Shown: positions 8,984-17,115, numbered from the stretch's first letter. The stretch: DNA of 64,000 nucleotides from Dyadobacter bucti (GCF_005869225.1 NZ_SWFP01000011.1:124001-188000), one strand, 5' to 3'. Notes: generated by a model from the sequence alone, not told the origin. A program made the numbers and translations.

Positions 8984-10324
8984 ATGACTACCAGAAGGGA
9001 TTTTATAAAAAATGCTGCAATGGCTTCTGCCGGAATTGCCGTAGGTACCAATGCTTTCAGTGCGGCCAGCTATCGCCGGATATTGGGTGCAAATGATCGT
9101 GTACGGGTAGGGATCATCGGTTTTTCAGACCGTTTCCGCAGCTCGCTGGCTCCCAGCTTTGCCGAGCATGCGAAAGAATTGAATTTTGAATTTATGGGCG
9201 TTTCGGATCTTTGGAACCGTCGTCGTGACGAGGCCGCAACCTTTTTCAAAGGCAAACCGAACGTAGCAAGCGAATTTGTGAAAGCCCGCAATAACGATGA
9301 ACTCCTTGCCCGCAAAGATGTGGACGCGGTGATCATCAGTACTGCTGATTTCCAGCATGCACTGCACTGCGCGGAAGCTGTGAAGTCCGGCCGCGATGTG
9401 TATGTCGAAAAACCATTTGCAGAATCGCTGGAAGACGCAAAAACTGCCCTGAGCGCAGTAGAAAGCTCGAAACAGATCGTGCAGGTTGGATCACAGCGCC
9501 GGAGTGCCCCCAACTATCATGCTGCTTATGATTATATCAAATCGGGAAAATTCGGGGATATCACAACCGTAGAAATGACCTGGAACGTAAACCAGCCCGG
9601 TCGCTGGAGACGCAAAGACCTTGTTTCTCAGATCAGAAAAGAGGATACCGATTGGGACCGCTTCCTGATGAACCGTCCGAAAGTGGAATGGAACCCGCGT
9701 TTTTATCTTGAATTCCGTTTGTTTTACCCCTATTCTTCAGGCATACCTGGACAATGGATGGCGCACCAGATCGATACCGTACACTGGTTCTCAGGCCTGG
9801 ATGCTCCCCGTAATGTAGTAGCCAACGGAGGAGTTTACACCTGGAAGGACGGCCGTACCAATGCCGATACGTTCAGTGCTGCGTTCGAATACGGTCCTTT
9901 CGACAATAAAGAAAAAGGTTTTCAGGTGATCTATTCTTCCCGGTTCAATAATGAAGCGGGCGGCGTAAAAGAATATTACTATTCCAACGGCGGGATGATC
10001 AACCTGGATACCAATAAAATTACACCGGAAGGCGGCTTGCAGGCCAAGGACGCCAAGTCGATGGGTCTTGAAGCAAATTTGCTTCCCGAAATGTCGCTGA
10101 AAACAGGTGAGAAAATATCGACGGATGCCAACACTGGTTCGGATCCGATGACTTCCCTGCATATGCGTAACTGGATGGAATGTATCCGCAGCCGGAAGGA
10201 AACCAATGCACCGGCGAAAGTTGGGTTCAATCACTCTGTTGCCAATATGATGGCTACCCAGGCGCTGCACACCGGAAAACGTGTGAGCTGGGATCCGGGC
10301 AAGAAGGAGATTGTTTTGAGTTAA
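8984..10324 (+). CDS. Tat-exported Gfo/Idh/MocA-family sugar dehydrogenase
   Basis: The 446-residue protein begins MTTRRDFIKNAAMASAGIAV, a twin-arginine signal, so it is exported folded with its nicotinamide cofactor. The Rossmann motif VGIIGFSDRF follows at about 42, DVDAVIISTADFQH is the second nucleotide-loop strand, and VEKPFAESLEDA holds the EKP signature of the family. The C-terminal substrate domain has the GQWMAHQIDTVHWF histidine/aspartate pattern. Family members oxidise or reduce sugars, often at C3. With the DUF1080 protein before it and the DUF6807 protein after it, it fits a periplasmic 3-keto-glycoside route. The exact substrate is unknown. Confidence 0.9.
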   Translation: MTTRRDFIKNAAMASAGIAVGTNAFSAASYRRILGANDRVRVGIIGFSDRFRSSLAPSFAEHAKELNFEFMGVSDLWNRRRDEAATFFKGKPNVASEFVKARNNDELLARKDVDAVIISTADFQHALHCAEAVKSGRDVYVEKPFAESLEDAKTALSAVESSKQIVQVGSQRRSAPNYHAAYDYIKSGKFGDITTVEMTWNVNQPGRWRRKDLVSQIRKEDTDWDRFLMNRPKVEWNPRFYLEFRLFYPYSSGIPGQWMAHQIDTVHWFSGLDAPRNVVANGGVYTWKDGRTNADTFSAAFEYGPFDNKEKGFQVIYSSRFNNEAGGVKEYYYSNGGMINLDTNKITPEGGLQAKDAKSMGLEANLLPEMSLKTGEKISTDANTGSDPMTSLHMRNWMECIRSRKETNAPAKVGFNHSVANMMATQALHTGKRVSWDPGKKEIVLS

Positions 10325-10331
10325 TTTTTTT

Positions 10332-10368
10332 GAAGGAGAAAGGGAGAAAGGAGGAAAGGGAGGATGGT
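10332..10368 (+). repeat. Purine-rich low-complexity tract (GGAGAAA/GGAGGAAA units)
   Basis: A 37-nt run of A and G built from GAAGGAGAAAGGGAGAAAGG-type units lies between the dehydrogenase and the DUF6807 gene. It has the same flavour as one arm of the inverted repeat between iolD and iolE (32187-32276), but no pyrimidine arm is present here. It sits close to the next start codon and offers many Shine-Dalgarno-like sites. Confidence 0.6.
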
Positions 10369-10396
10369 GAATTATTAAAATTTAAAGCTAAGAAAA

Positions 10397-11440
10397 GTGA
10401 ATTTTAAACATACCAGCATAGCAATTGCTACTTTTTCCTTTGCAGTGATGTCGGGACAGTTGCAGGCGCAGAAAGTTGATTTGGTCAAAAATGAAAAAGA
10501 GAAAAAAGTGGAAGTCAGTATTGACGGAAAACCTTTTACCTCTTATTTCTATCCCGGTGAAGATGTTTTGAAAAAAGCGGTACTGTACCCGGTGATGACT
10601 GCAAAAGGTACGCTTGTGACACGTGGCTGGCCTCTGGACCCGCGTCCGGGCGAGCGGGTGGACCATCCGCACCATGTGGGCATCTGGCTGAATTATGAAG
10701 ATGTGAACGGAAACGATTACTGGAATAATTCAGACGCCGTCGACCACGCCAAACGTGCATACGGAACGATTGTGCATACCGGGATCACATCTCTTAAAAG
10801 CGGGAAAAACAAAGGGGAGCTTACTGTGACGGCAGACTGGGTCGATAAAGACAGAACCCTGACGTTGAAAGAAACAACCACCTATGTTTTCAGTGCGAAA
10901 GGCGATACGCGTTTCATCGACCGCTCCACTACATTGACGGCGGTTATCGATGCAGCAATGCCCGATATCAAAGACGGCATGTATGCGATCCGCGTAGCAC
11001 GGGAGCTTGAATTGCCTTCCAACAAGCCGGAGATCTTCACCGACGCCGCCGGGATCGCGACCAAAGTTCCTGTGATGAACAACACCGGAATTACAGGCAA
11101 CTATCGGAACAGCAACGGAATAGAAGGAGAGGCAGTATGGGCTAAACGCGCGATCTGGTGTAACCTGACTGGAAAAATCAAGGATGAAAACATCAGCATC
11201 GCCATGATCGACCATCCCAAAAACGTAGGATACCCTTCCTACTGGCATGCAAGGGGTTACGGTTTGTTTGCAGTAAATCCGCTGGGACAGAAGGCGTTCA
11301 GTGATGGCAAGGAAGTGTTGAATTTCAAACTGAAAAAAGGCGAGTCGACCACTTTCAGATACCGTATGGTGATTGCTTCCGAGCATTTGTCAGACAGTGC
11401 GCTGAATACAATAGCTGCTGATTTTGGTAAAACAAAATAA
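10397..11440 (+). CDS. DUF6807 (PmoA-like) exported protein
   Basis: The 347-residue product starts with GTG at 10397, which yields a good signal peptide (FKHTSIAIATFSFAVMSGQ, cleaved after LQAQ); the next in-frame ATG at codon 18 would destroy it. The body matches the family called methane-oxygenase PmoA-like/DUF6807: a central GERVDHPHHVGIWLNYEDVN with clustered histidines, then DYWNNSDAV, and later PSYWHARGYGLFAVNPLG. Despite the name it has no demonstrated oxygenase role; these proteins occur with Gfo/Idh/MocA and DUF1080 genes in glycoside loci. The histidine-rich motif suggests a metal or sugar site. Function in this pathway is inferred only from position. Confidence 0.8.
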   Translation: MNFKHTSIAIATFSFAVMSGQLQAQKVDLVKNEKEKKVEVSIDGKPFTSYFYPGEDVLKKAVLYPVMTAKGTLVTRGWPLDPRPGERVDHPHHVGIWLNYEDVNGNDYWNNSDAVDHAKRAYGTIVHTGITSLKSGKNKGELTVTADWVDKDRTLTLKETTTYVFSAKGDTRFIDRSTTLTAVIDAAMPDIKDGMYAIRVARELELPSNKPEIFTDAAGIATKVPVMNNTGITGNYRNSNGIEGEAVWAKRAIWCNLTGKIKDENISIAMIDHPKNVGYPSYWHARGYGLFAVNPLGQKAFSDGKEVLNFKLKKGESTTFRYRMVIASEHLSDSALNTIAADFGKTK

Positions 11441-11461
11441 AAGCATTTTGTCAGAGTTGAT

Positions 11462-11501
11462 AAACAGCAAAGCCGCAGGTTCGTCTGCGGCTTTGCTGTT
11501 T
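11462..11501. terminator. Bidirectional terminator with a perfect 17-bp stem
   Basis: Positions 11462-11478 (ending GCCGCAG) pair perfectly with 11485-11501 (starting CTGCGGC) around the loop GTTCGT. The element lies between the DUF6807 gene and the convergent cupin gene, with A/T-rich ends on both sides, so it can stop transcription both ways. Confidence 0.85.
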
Positions 11502-11521
11502 ATATTACCTTACCGAAACCG

Positions 11522-11965
11522 TTATTTTTTCATCGTACCCGGCGAATGCCAGCTGAAAACGTGGTAGGTAGTTGGGACATCGCCTGCGTTACGGATTGAA
11601 TGCATCTGATTGGCAGCCTGAAAAATAACTGATCCCGGCCCGACTTTCTGCATTTGCCCGTTTACCAGAGCTTCGGCCATACCTTCCTTGATGATCAGGA
11701 TTTCTTCTTCTGGGTGCTTATGCGGCGGGTGCGATTCCTGTCCGGGGTTCAGGGTAGTGACGTGGCATTCGAGCTCATCGAGCGTAGCAGTCTGCGACCG
11801 AAAAAACGTTCTTACCGCGCCAGTTTTGGTCGTTTTGACCGGAATGTCATCCCAGGAAAAAATGGCGGAATCCATAACAGCCACTTTGGAGCCGGCTATC
11901 ATGCCCGTCATGGTCAAACAAGCGGCCAAACCGGCGACTATCATATCTCTTTTGGTAATCATCAT
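11522..11965 (-). CDS. Small exported cupin-domain protein
   Basis: Start taken at 11965 (MMITKRDMIVAGLAACLTMT): the frame is open upstream to 12274, but that would overlap the DUF1697 gene. The 147-residue protein has an N-terminal hydrophobic export segment, then one RmlC-type cupin: HVTTLNPGQESHPPHKHPEE gives the first metal-binding histidine and glutamate set, and QMHSIRNAGDVPTTY the second. Such single-domain cupins bind a metal and a small ligand. Neither ligand nor reaction can be named. It converges on the DUF6807 gene across the shared terminator. Confidence 0.8.
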   Translation of the reverse strand: MMITKRDMIVAGLAACLTMTGMIAGSKVAVMDSAIFSWDDIPVKTTKTGAVRTFFRSQTATLDELECHVTTLNPGQESHPPHKHPEEEILIIKEGMAEALVNGQMQKVGPGSVIFQAANQMHSIRNAGDVPTTYHVFSWHSPGTMKK

Positions 11966-12082
11966 CGAAATCTGGATTGAGTTAAGGGAAAAAGGATCAC
12001 TATCTATGACGTGATTTTGTAAGTTTACCTTTACAGAGACCATGATAGTTGACCATGAATTTTTAAACGGAGATCGGCAGGT

Positions 12083-12637
12083 ATGAAAAATGAGACTTAC
12101 ATCGCTATTTTGCGGGGGATCAATGTCAGCGGGCAAAAGATGATAAAAATGCCGTTGCTCAAAAAGATGTTTGAAGACCTCGGATTCAGTGACGTTCAAA
12201 CCTATATCCAGAGTGGTAATGTAATTTTTCATCATGCCAAAACGGATGATCAGGATCTGGGGAAACTCATTCATGAGGGCATCCTGAAAACATTCGGATT
12301 TGAAGTTCCGGTGATTGTTTTATCAAAGGCCGAAATGGGGAAAGTACTTATTGAGAATCCATTTGCCAAAGATCCGGAAAAGGACGTCGGCAAGCTGCAC
12401 GTTACATTTTTATCGCAAAGTCCTGCCCAAGACGTTATTGTTAAGATTGAAGCAGCAAAGTACCTGCCGGATGAATTTATAGTGAAGGAGAAATCAATTT
12501 ACTTGTTTTGTCCGACCGGCTATGGGCAAACGAAGCTGCATAACAATTTTTTTGAAAGTAAATTCAAGGCGACGGCCACCACCAGGAACTGGAAAACGGT
12601 AAACGAACTGGTAAGACTCGCCGAGGAAATGAGCTGA
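12083..12637 (+). CDS. DUF1697 family protein
   Basis: The 184-residue cytoplasmic protein has the hallmark N-terminus of DUF1697: YIAILRGINVSGQKMIKMPL, then LKKMFEDLGFSDVQTYIQSG and NVIFHH. The C-terminus keeps GYGQTKLHNNFFE and TTRNWKTVNELVRLA. The length matches the family (about 175-185). The biochemical function is not established. It stands alone, divergent from the cupin gene, with 117 bp between their starts. Confidence 0.9.
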   Translation: MKNETYIAILRGINVSGQKMIKMPLLKKMFEDLGFSDVQTYIQSGNVIFHHAKTDDQDLGKLIHEGILKTFGFEVPVIVLSKAEMGKVLIENPFAKDPEKDVGKLHVTFLSQSPAQDVIVKIEAAKYLPDEFIVKEKSIYLFCPTGYGQTKLHNNFFESKFKATATTRNWKTVNELVRLAEEMS

Positions 12638-12676
12638 CTGATGTAGTAACTAATTTGAAATTTATTTAACCGCAAT

Positions 12677-13090
12677 ATGAAAGACAAAACCCGACGCCAG
12701 TTTTTACAAAATGCCGGACTGGCTACCCTCGCTTCAATTTCCCCCCTGGCCGCAGAGCCTGAAAGAACGAAGGAGCTGTTCATTCACCACGTATATTTTT
12801 ATCTAAAAGATCCTAATAATGCGCAGGATGAAGCCAGGCTTCTGGAAGGTCTGAAAAAGCTGGCCAAACTACCCATCATTCAGTATGCGCACATTGGTAA
12901 ACCTGCTCCCACGGGTCGTCCGGTTATTGTTAACGATTATACGTTTTCCTGGATGTGTTTTTTCAAAAATATCATCGAAGAAGAAATCTATCAGACACAT
13001 CCGATACACCTGGCTTTTATCGAGGAATATTCTCATTTATGGGAAAAAATGGTTGTTTATGATTCGGTCGGGCCGAAGAAGGTGGAGTAG
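12677..13090 (+). CDS. Tat-signal Dabb (stress-responsive alpha/beta-barrel) protein
   Basis: The 137-residue protein opens with the twin-arginine-like leader KDKTRRQFLQNAGLATLAS, followed by a Dabb ferredoxin-like fold: FIHHVYFYLKDPNN, then LEGLKKLAKLPIIQYAHIGKP and the conserved THPIHLAFIEEYSHLWEKMV. Dabb proteins form small dimeric barrels; some are stress-induced and others act as cyclases. The export signal makes a periplasmic role likely. It lies 39 bp after the DUF1697 gene on the same strand, so co-transcription is possible. Confidence 0.85.
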   Translation: MKDKTRRQFLQNAGLATLASISPLAAEPERTKELFIHHVYFYLKDPNNAQDEARLLEGLKKLAKLPIIQYAHIGKPAPTGRPVIVNDYTFSWMCFFKNIIEEEIYQTHPIHLAFIEEYSHLWEKMVVYDSVGPKKVE

Positions 13091-13205
13091 GCTTTCTGCC
13101 TTCAGCTTTCGGGCATCGGCTTTTTTGAGAATTTGACATACAAGTAAAAATCCTCCACCCGATGACAGCCGAAAGCGGAAGCCGAAAGCCGTCAGCCGAC
13201 AGCCG
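13090..13205. repeat. GCCGAAAGCC-type inverted repeat between convergent genes
   Basis: The left arm (13090-13126) is made of TTTCGGC/ATCGGC-like units. The right arm (13162-13205) is made of GACAGCCGAAAGC, GAAGCCGAAAGCC and GTCAGCCGACAGCCG, reverse-complementary in type, around an AT-rich loop of about 35 nt. The same family recurs at 35122, 38241, 40905 and 59483. Here it could also serve as a terminator for both convergent genes. Confidence 0.75.
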
Positions 13206-14054
13206 CTACTCAATCAACACCCCCATTTTCCCTTTTCTGAAATCCCGATAAGCTTCCATAATCTCTACCTGGCTGTTCATTACAAAAGGCCCCTGAGAAA
13301 CGATCTCTTCGCCAATGGGCTCGCCGCTCATAAAGAGCGCCTTTGTATCTTCCAGTATTTCCAGCTCAAAACCTTCGCCGTCATGGGCGAAAACAACCAT
13401 GTGGTGTTTGTTGATCACCTGTCCGTCGATTTTCACTTTTCCGCCCAGAACATACAGGAAGGCATTGTGACTTTCACCAAACGGAATAAACAAGCTACCG
13501 CCTTTTTGCGCCCTGATCATGGCGGAATTGACCAGGCTCAATGTGGGTATGGAACCTTTGACGTTCAGCAATTCTCCGCTGGCTACGGCAACATGTACCA
13601 GCTTGTCATTGCTCACAAAGTTACCGGCTTCTTCTGCCTTCAAGGGGTGGTAAGTCGGCTGGTCCATTTTATTTCTGGCCGGGGTATTAACCCACATTTG
13701 AATGATCTCGTGCGTTCCGCTTACCGCCGGTCTTTCGCTGTGGATGATCCCCATTCCAGCGTTCATCCATTGAACACCACCTTTGTAAACAGTGCCAACG
13801 TTTCCACGGCTATCCTGGTGGCTTACACCACCTTCAAAAACAAAAGTAACCGGTGCAAAGCCCCTGTGAGGGTGTGGGCCGACCCCGGCAAATTCCAGTG
13901 GATGGTCTTCTTCTATTTCGTATTTGGCATGGTGCAGAAGTACAAAGGGGTCCAGGTAATTTACCTGGCGGGAAGGCAAGGGCTGCTTCACATACATATC
14001 GCCCATTGCATGTTCCTGAGCAAACACTACTTTTTCTATTGACCTGTTTTTCAT
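13206..14054 (-). CDS. Pirin family protein
   Basis: The 282-residue bicupin is recognised from DPFVLLHHAKYEI, then GVGPHPHRGFAPVTFVFEG with the metal-binding histidines, GGVQWMNAGMGIIHSERP and EIIQMWVNTPARNKM. The C-terminal cupin is shorter and ends in a conserved QGPFVMNSQVEIMEAYRDF. Pirins bind iron; bacterial members include quercetin 2,3-dioxygenases and redox-responsive partners, so the exact role is open. The gene is divergent from an HxlR regulator 121 bp away, a common arrangement for electrophile- or redox-inducible genes. Confidence 0.92.
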   Translation of the reverse strand: MKNRSIEKVVFAQEHAMGDMYVKQPLPSRQVNYLDPFVLLHHAKYEIEEDHPLEFAGVGPHPHRGFAPVTFVFEGGVSHQDSRGNVGTVYKGGVQWMNAGMGIIHSERPAVSGTHEIIQMWVNTPARNKMDQPTYHPLKAEEAGNFVSNDKLVHVAVASGELLNVKGSIPTLSLVNSAMIRAQKGGSLFIPFGESHNAFLYVLGGKVKIDGQVINKHHMVVFAHDGEGFELEILEDTKALFMSGEPIGEEIVSQGPFVMNSQVEIMEAYRDFRKGKMGVLIE

Positions 14055-14175
14055 GATTATATCAATTTTAAACTTCGTACTGATTCATTTAAATTGTACT
14101 ACAAAGATCGGTATATTTGCTATACATTTGTAAGCGATATATTAAAGTATAGTGATAACCTAAAGGTAAGTGCAT
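14055..14175. promoter_or_regulatory. Divergent promoter region of pirin and hxlR
   Basis: This very AT-rich 121-bp spacer contains an imperfect dyad, GTATATTTGC (14111-14120) facing AAGCGATATA (14132-14141). HxlR proteins bind such AT-rich dyads in divergent spacers, so autoregulation and control of pirin are plausible. The dyad is weak. Confidence 0.3.
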
Positions 14176-14556
14176 ATGAGTTTCAAAGATTCGCATCCTG
14201 AATGCCGGGAAATGATCCTACCTGTGCGGGATGCGCTGGATGTGATCAGCGGAAAATGGAAAGTTTCGATTTTGATAGCGATGGGGCTTGGGAACAAGCG
14301 TTTTATGGAACTTCAGAACGCCATTCCTAATATCACTCCCAGAATGTTGTCCAAAGAACTGAAAGAGCTGGAAGTGAACAAGCTGGTTGAACGGAAGGTT
14401 TTTGATTCGTTCCCGGTGACGGTAGAATACCACCGTACCGAACACAGCCGGACCCTGGATGTGTTGATCGAAGAACTAAGAAAATGGGGCGAATACCATC
14501 GCTCGGTGATCACGGGGCAGGGTATCAAAGCAGAAATTCCTTCTGAATCCCGTTAA
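14176..14556 (+). CDS. HxlR-family winged-helix transcriptional regulator
   Basis: The ATG at 14176 (MSFKDSHPEC) is preferred over a GTG two codons earlier. The 126-residue product has the full HxlR pattern: PVRDALDVISGKWKVSILIA, then GNKRFMELQNAIPNITPRML with SKELKELEVNKLVERK for the recognition and wing elements, and VEYHRTEHSRTLDVLIEEL. Cys9 is placed like the reactive cysteine in some redox-sensing HxlR proteins. The divergent pirin gene is the likely target. Confidence 0.92.
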   Translation: MSFKDSHPECREMILPVRDALDVISGKWKVSILIAMGLGNKRFMELQNAIPNITPRMLSKELKELEVNKLVERKVFDSFPVTVEYHRTEHSRTLDVLIEELRKWGEYHRSVITGQGIKAEIPSESR

Positions 14557-14625
14557 CGGTTGCATACAAATACCAGCACGGCCAATCTCTCCATTCACTA
14601 AGTAAAACCTGCCCTTCCCTAAAAG

Positions 14626-14679
14626 GATGCAGCTGATCTCTCGCCATTTTTATTATTTGGGCGGAGGAAGAGCTGCATC
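14626..14679 (+). other. Inverted repeat with 9-bp ends upstream of the reductase gene
   Basis: GATGCAGCT (14626-14634) and AGCTGCATC (14671-14679) are perfect reverse complements. Inside them CTCTCGCC can pair in part with GGGCGGAG. A T-containing tail follows, and the reductase start is at 14715. It could terminate hxlR transcription or form the 5' leader of the reductase operon. Confidence 0.4.
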
Positions 14680-14714
14680 TTTCTTGTTTATAACACACTT
14701 TTTGATTCAACATT

Positions 14715-15746
14715 ATGCAAAAGTTCGCTTTCCTGGTACATCTGCGCAGTTATGCCAAAGATCTTGGAAGGGTGGTGCCGCCCCTCGGATGGATTCCGGA
14801 TTCCGCCTATCGTTACGCGCTTCGTAACCGCCCCTTGCCTCCTATTGTCTGGAGTAACGTAACGCTGACAAAAGACTCAACCGAGCCTGAAGGATATATT
14901 ATCATGCTTCCGTACAGTGGAAGACAATTGCTTGAACAGCAAAAAACAATGCTGCCGCGCGTAAGGCAAGCCATGGAGCTTGCTGCTTCCAAAGGGGCCG
15001 GAATAATGGGCTTGGGGGCGCTTAGTTCTTCAATTACAATGGGTGGAAAGCTCATAGCGGATAATCCACATTTGTCGGTCACAAATGGGAATGCCTACAC
15101 TTCCGTCATTACACACACCAAAATCGTCAATTTGATCAAAAAAGTGCCAGGACGTCCGGTAGTAGCCTTGGTTGGAGCAACGGGCAGCGTCGGCGCGCTG
15201 GTATGTTTGCTGCTGGCGAGGCATCATGCGGAGGCTGACTATATACTTGTGGCACGCAACGAACGTCGTCTGAGGAAACTGGCGGATGAGATGAAGACAA
15301 TAAATGATAAAGTGGTTTCGGTGGTGTCAATGAGTATGCAAGAAGTTATCCACGCGGATATTGTTGTGCTGCTGACAAGCTCCGCGGATTGCATTTTACA
15401 TGCAGGCCACCTTAAGGCCAATGCGATAGTATTGGACGATACCCAGCCCAGGAACAGCGATCCGGTTCTTCTAAAACAGAGACCGGATGTTACCGTCATC
15501 GATGGCGGACTGGTGAAGATCACACATTTAAAAACCAATAAAATAGGGCGCCTCGGATTGCCGCCAGGAATCTCATTTGCATGCCTTGCCGAAACGATGT
15601 TACTGGCAAAAGCAGGCTATAAGGGGAATTTCAGCATTGGCAATCCTACACTCGACCAGGCGGAATTTATCAGCAGACTTGCAGACCGGTTCGCCCACCT
15701 GGGTTTCGGGATTGCACCGGACCACAGTTTTGGAATGCCTTTATGA
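14715..15746 (+). CDS. Acyl-ACP reductase homologue (cyanobacterial AAR-like, COG5322)
   Basis: The 343-residue length nearly equals cyanobacterial long-chain acyl-ACP reductase (about 341). Landmarks match in order: N-terminal FAFLVHLRSYAKDLGR; GALSSSITMGG near 101-111; SVTNGNAYTSVI near 121; the NADPH-binding glycine motif VGATGSVG at 153-160; ARNERRLRKLADEM; VIDGGLV at 261-267; and FACLAETMLL, with Cys290 aligned to the acyl-accepting cysteine of AAR, then AGYKGNFSIGNPTLDQ. AAR turns acyl-ACP into fatty aldehyde. Cyanobacteria pair it with aldehyde-deformylating oxygenase; here the partner is an old-yellow-enzyme whose start overlaps this stop by four bases (ATGA). Substrate and product in this organism are inferred. 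Confidence 0.8.
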   Translation: MQKFAFLVHLRSYAKDLGRVVPPLGWIPDSAYRYALRNRPLPPIVWSNVTLTKDSTEPEGYIIMLPYSGRQLLEQQKTMLPRVRQAMELAASKGAGIMGLGALSSSITMGGKLIADNPHLSVTNGNAYTSVITHTKIVNLIKKVPGRPVVALVGATGSVGALVCLLLARHHAEADYILVARNERRLRKLADEMKTINDKVVSVVSMSMQEVIHADIVVLLTSSADCILHAGHLKANAIVLDDTQPRNSDPVLLKQRPDVTVIDGGLVKITHLKTNKIGRLGLPPGISFACLAETMLLAKAGYKGNFSIGNPTLDQAEFISRLADRFAHLGFGIAPDHSFGMPL

Positions 15747-17044
15747 AAGACATCATTTTTGAGCCACTGAAGTTCCGGAACCTGTATGTTAAGAACAGAT
15801 TATTCCGGTCCAGCATTTCCGGGAGAATAGACAACTATGACGGTTCCGGAACTCCTGCCCGGATCAATTGGGAGAAAAAATTTGCTGCCGGAGGGGTTGG
15901 TGCCATTATCAGTTCCCACATTCCGGTGGAGCGTTCGCAAAGGATTCTCCCAAACTATGCCATGATCGATCGTGATGAACGCATACCGTTTTGGAAGGAA
16001 GTCGTAAAATCTGTTCACGAGTTTGACTGTGTGTTTATCGGACAATTATCCATGTCGGGTCTGCAGCAAGATATCAAAGGAGTTGAGAACAAATATTTAA
16101 AGCCACTTAGCCCGATAAACGGTCCGGAGCACTTTCACGGCATTATCGGGAAAGCTATGACACGAACGCAAATCTCCGAGGCAGTCGGCAGCTTCGCCCG
16201 TGCATCCGTTCGCGCGCGTTCAGCCGGAATGGACGGGATTGAGCTGCATGCTTCCAACGGTTATCTTTTTACGCAATTTTTGAGCTCGGCCATTAACAAG
16301 CGTACCGATGACTATGGCGGATCTCTTGAAAACCGGGCCCGTTTCCTGCTGGAAGTGGTAGAGGCAATTCGTTCGGAGGTTGGAAACGATTATCATTTAC
16401 AGATTAAGATCAATGCAGCTGATTACCATGATGATTATTTCCTGAATTTTGGCAAAGGAAATACGCTTCAGGAAGGTATTCAGGTTGCGCGGTGGCTCGA
16501 ACAGGCAGGAGTGGACGCACTGCATATCTCAGTCGGAAGCCAGTTCCCGCATCCCCGTAACCCAATAGGCCCGCTTCCTGTAGAAAGTGCTGCCGGCACA
16601 TATACATCAATGATCGATAGCGGCAGGTTGTCTTTTGTGAATTATTTGTCTTTCCGTTACAGACTTTTCCGACCTGTTGTGAAGTGGTTATGGGCCCGTA
16701 AACAGCCCACAATTTCGGAAGGTATCAATCTTGAAGTATGCAAGGCCATCAAGAATGAGGTCAGTATACCAGTACTTTGCACGGGCGGGTTTCAGACAGC
16801 CTCCATTATCAGGACCGCCCTAGAGAATAACTTTTGTGATGCCGTGACAATTGCACGCCCCCTGATCGCAAACCCGACCTTACCGCTGATGTTTGCCGCG
16901 GGAAACGACCGGGCGCCGAAGCCCTGTACTTACTGTAACAAATGCCTTGCACATGTGCTGACCGACCCGCTTGGTTGTTATGACGAAAGCCGGTTTGAGA
17001 GTTATGAGAAAATGATAGAAGAGATCATGGATATCTTTGAGTAG
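15743..17044 (+). CDS. Old-yellow-enzyme family NADH:flavin oxidoreductase with C-terminal Fe-S cysteines
   Basis: The 433-residue FMN TIM-barrel opens with IIFEPLKFRNLYVKNRLFRS. The family core is clear: GMDGIELHASNGYLFTQFLS, then INKRTDDYGGSLENRARFLL, and VLCTGGFQTASIIRTALE for phosphate binding. The active-site pair usually written H-x-x-H/N is His-Ala-Ser-Asn here. Near the C-terminus CTYCNKCLAH plus a later cysteine (DPLGCYD) give C-x2-C-x2-C-x10-C, close to the 4Fe-4S ligand set of 2,4-dienoyl-CoA reductase-like members, but the FAD/NADH-binding C-terminal half of those enzymes is absent. Coupling to the reductase upstream suggests it reduces an enal or enoyl compound in the same route. 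Confidence 0.88.
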   Translation: MKDIIFEPLKFRNLYVKNRLFRSSISGRIDNYDGSGTPARINWEKKFAAGGVGAIISSHIPVERSQRILPNYAMIDRDERIPFWKEVVKSVHEFDCVFIGQLSMSGLQQDIKGVENKYLKPLSPINGPEHFHGIIGKAMTRTQISEAVGSFARASVRARSAGMDGIELHASNGYLFTQFLSSAINKRTDDYGGSLENRARFLLEVVEAIRSEVGNDYHLQIKINAADYHDDYFLNFGKGNTLQEGIQVARWLEQAGVDALHISVGSQFPHPRNPIGPLPVESAAGTYTSMIDSGRLSFVNYLSFRYRLFRPVVKWLWARKQPTISEGINLEVCKAIKNEVSIPVLCTGGFQTASIIRTALENNFCDAVTIARPLIANPTLPLMFAAGNDRAPKPCTYCNKCLAHVLTDPLGCYDESRFESYEKMIEEIMDIFE

Positions 17045-17115
17045 TAAAGAGGGCGGGTTTCTGCCTTTGTGGGTTGACGGTAAGTTAAAACTTCTCTTAC
17101 CAAAAATTTCATCTC

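Noticed and set aside
10730..11386. Open frame of 218 codons on the minus strand inside the DUF6807 gene
   Set aside because: It lies wholly antisense to a gene with clear family motifs; the translation shows no fold or family pattern.
11966..12274. Upstream extension of the cupin gene
   Set aside because: It would overlap the DUF1697 gene head to head by almost 200 bp and hide the export signal.
13383..14042. Open frame of 219 codons on the plus strand
   Set aside because: Antisense shadow of the pirin gene, whose metal-binding motifs are intact.
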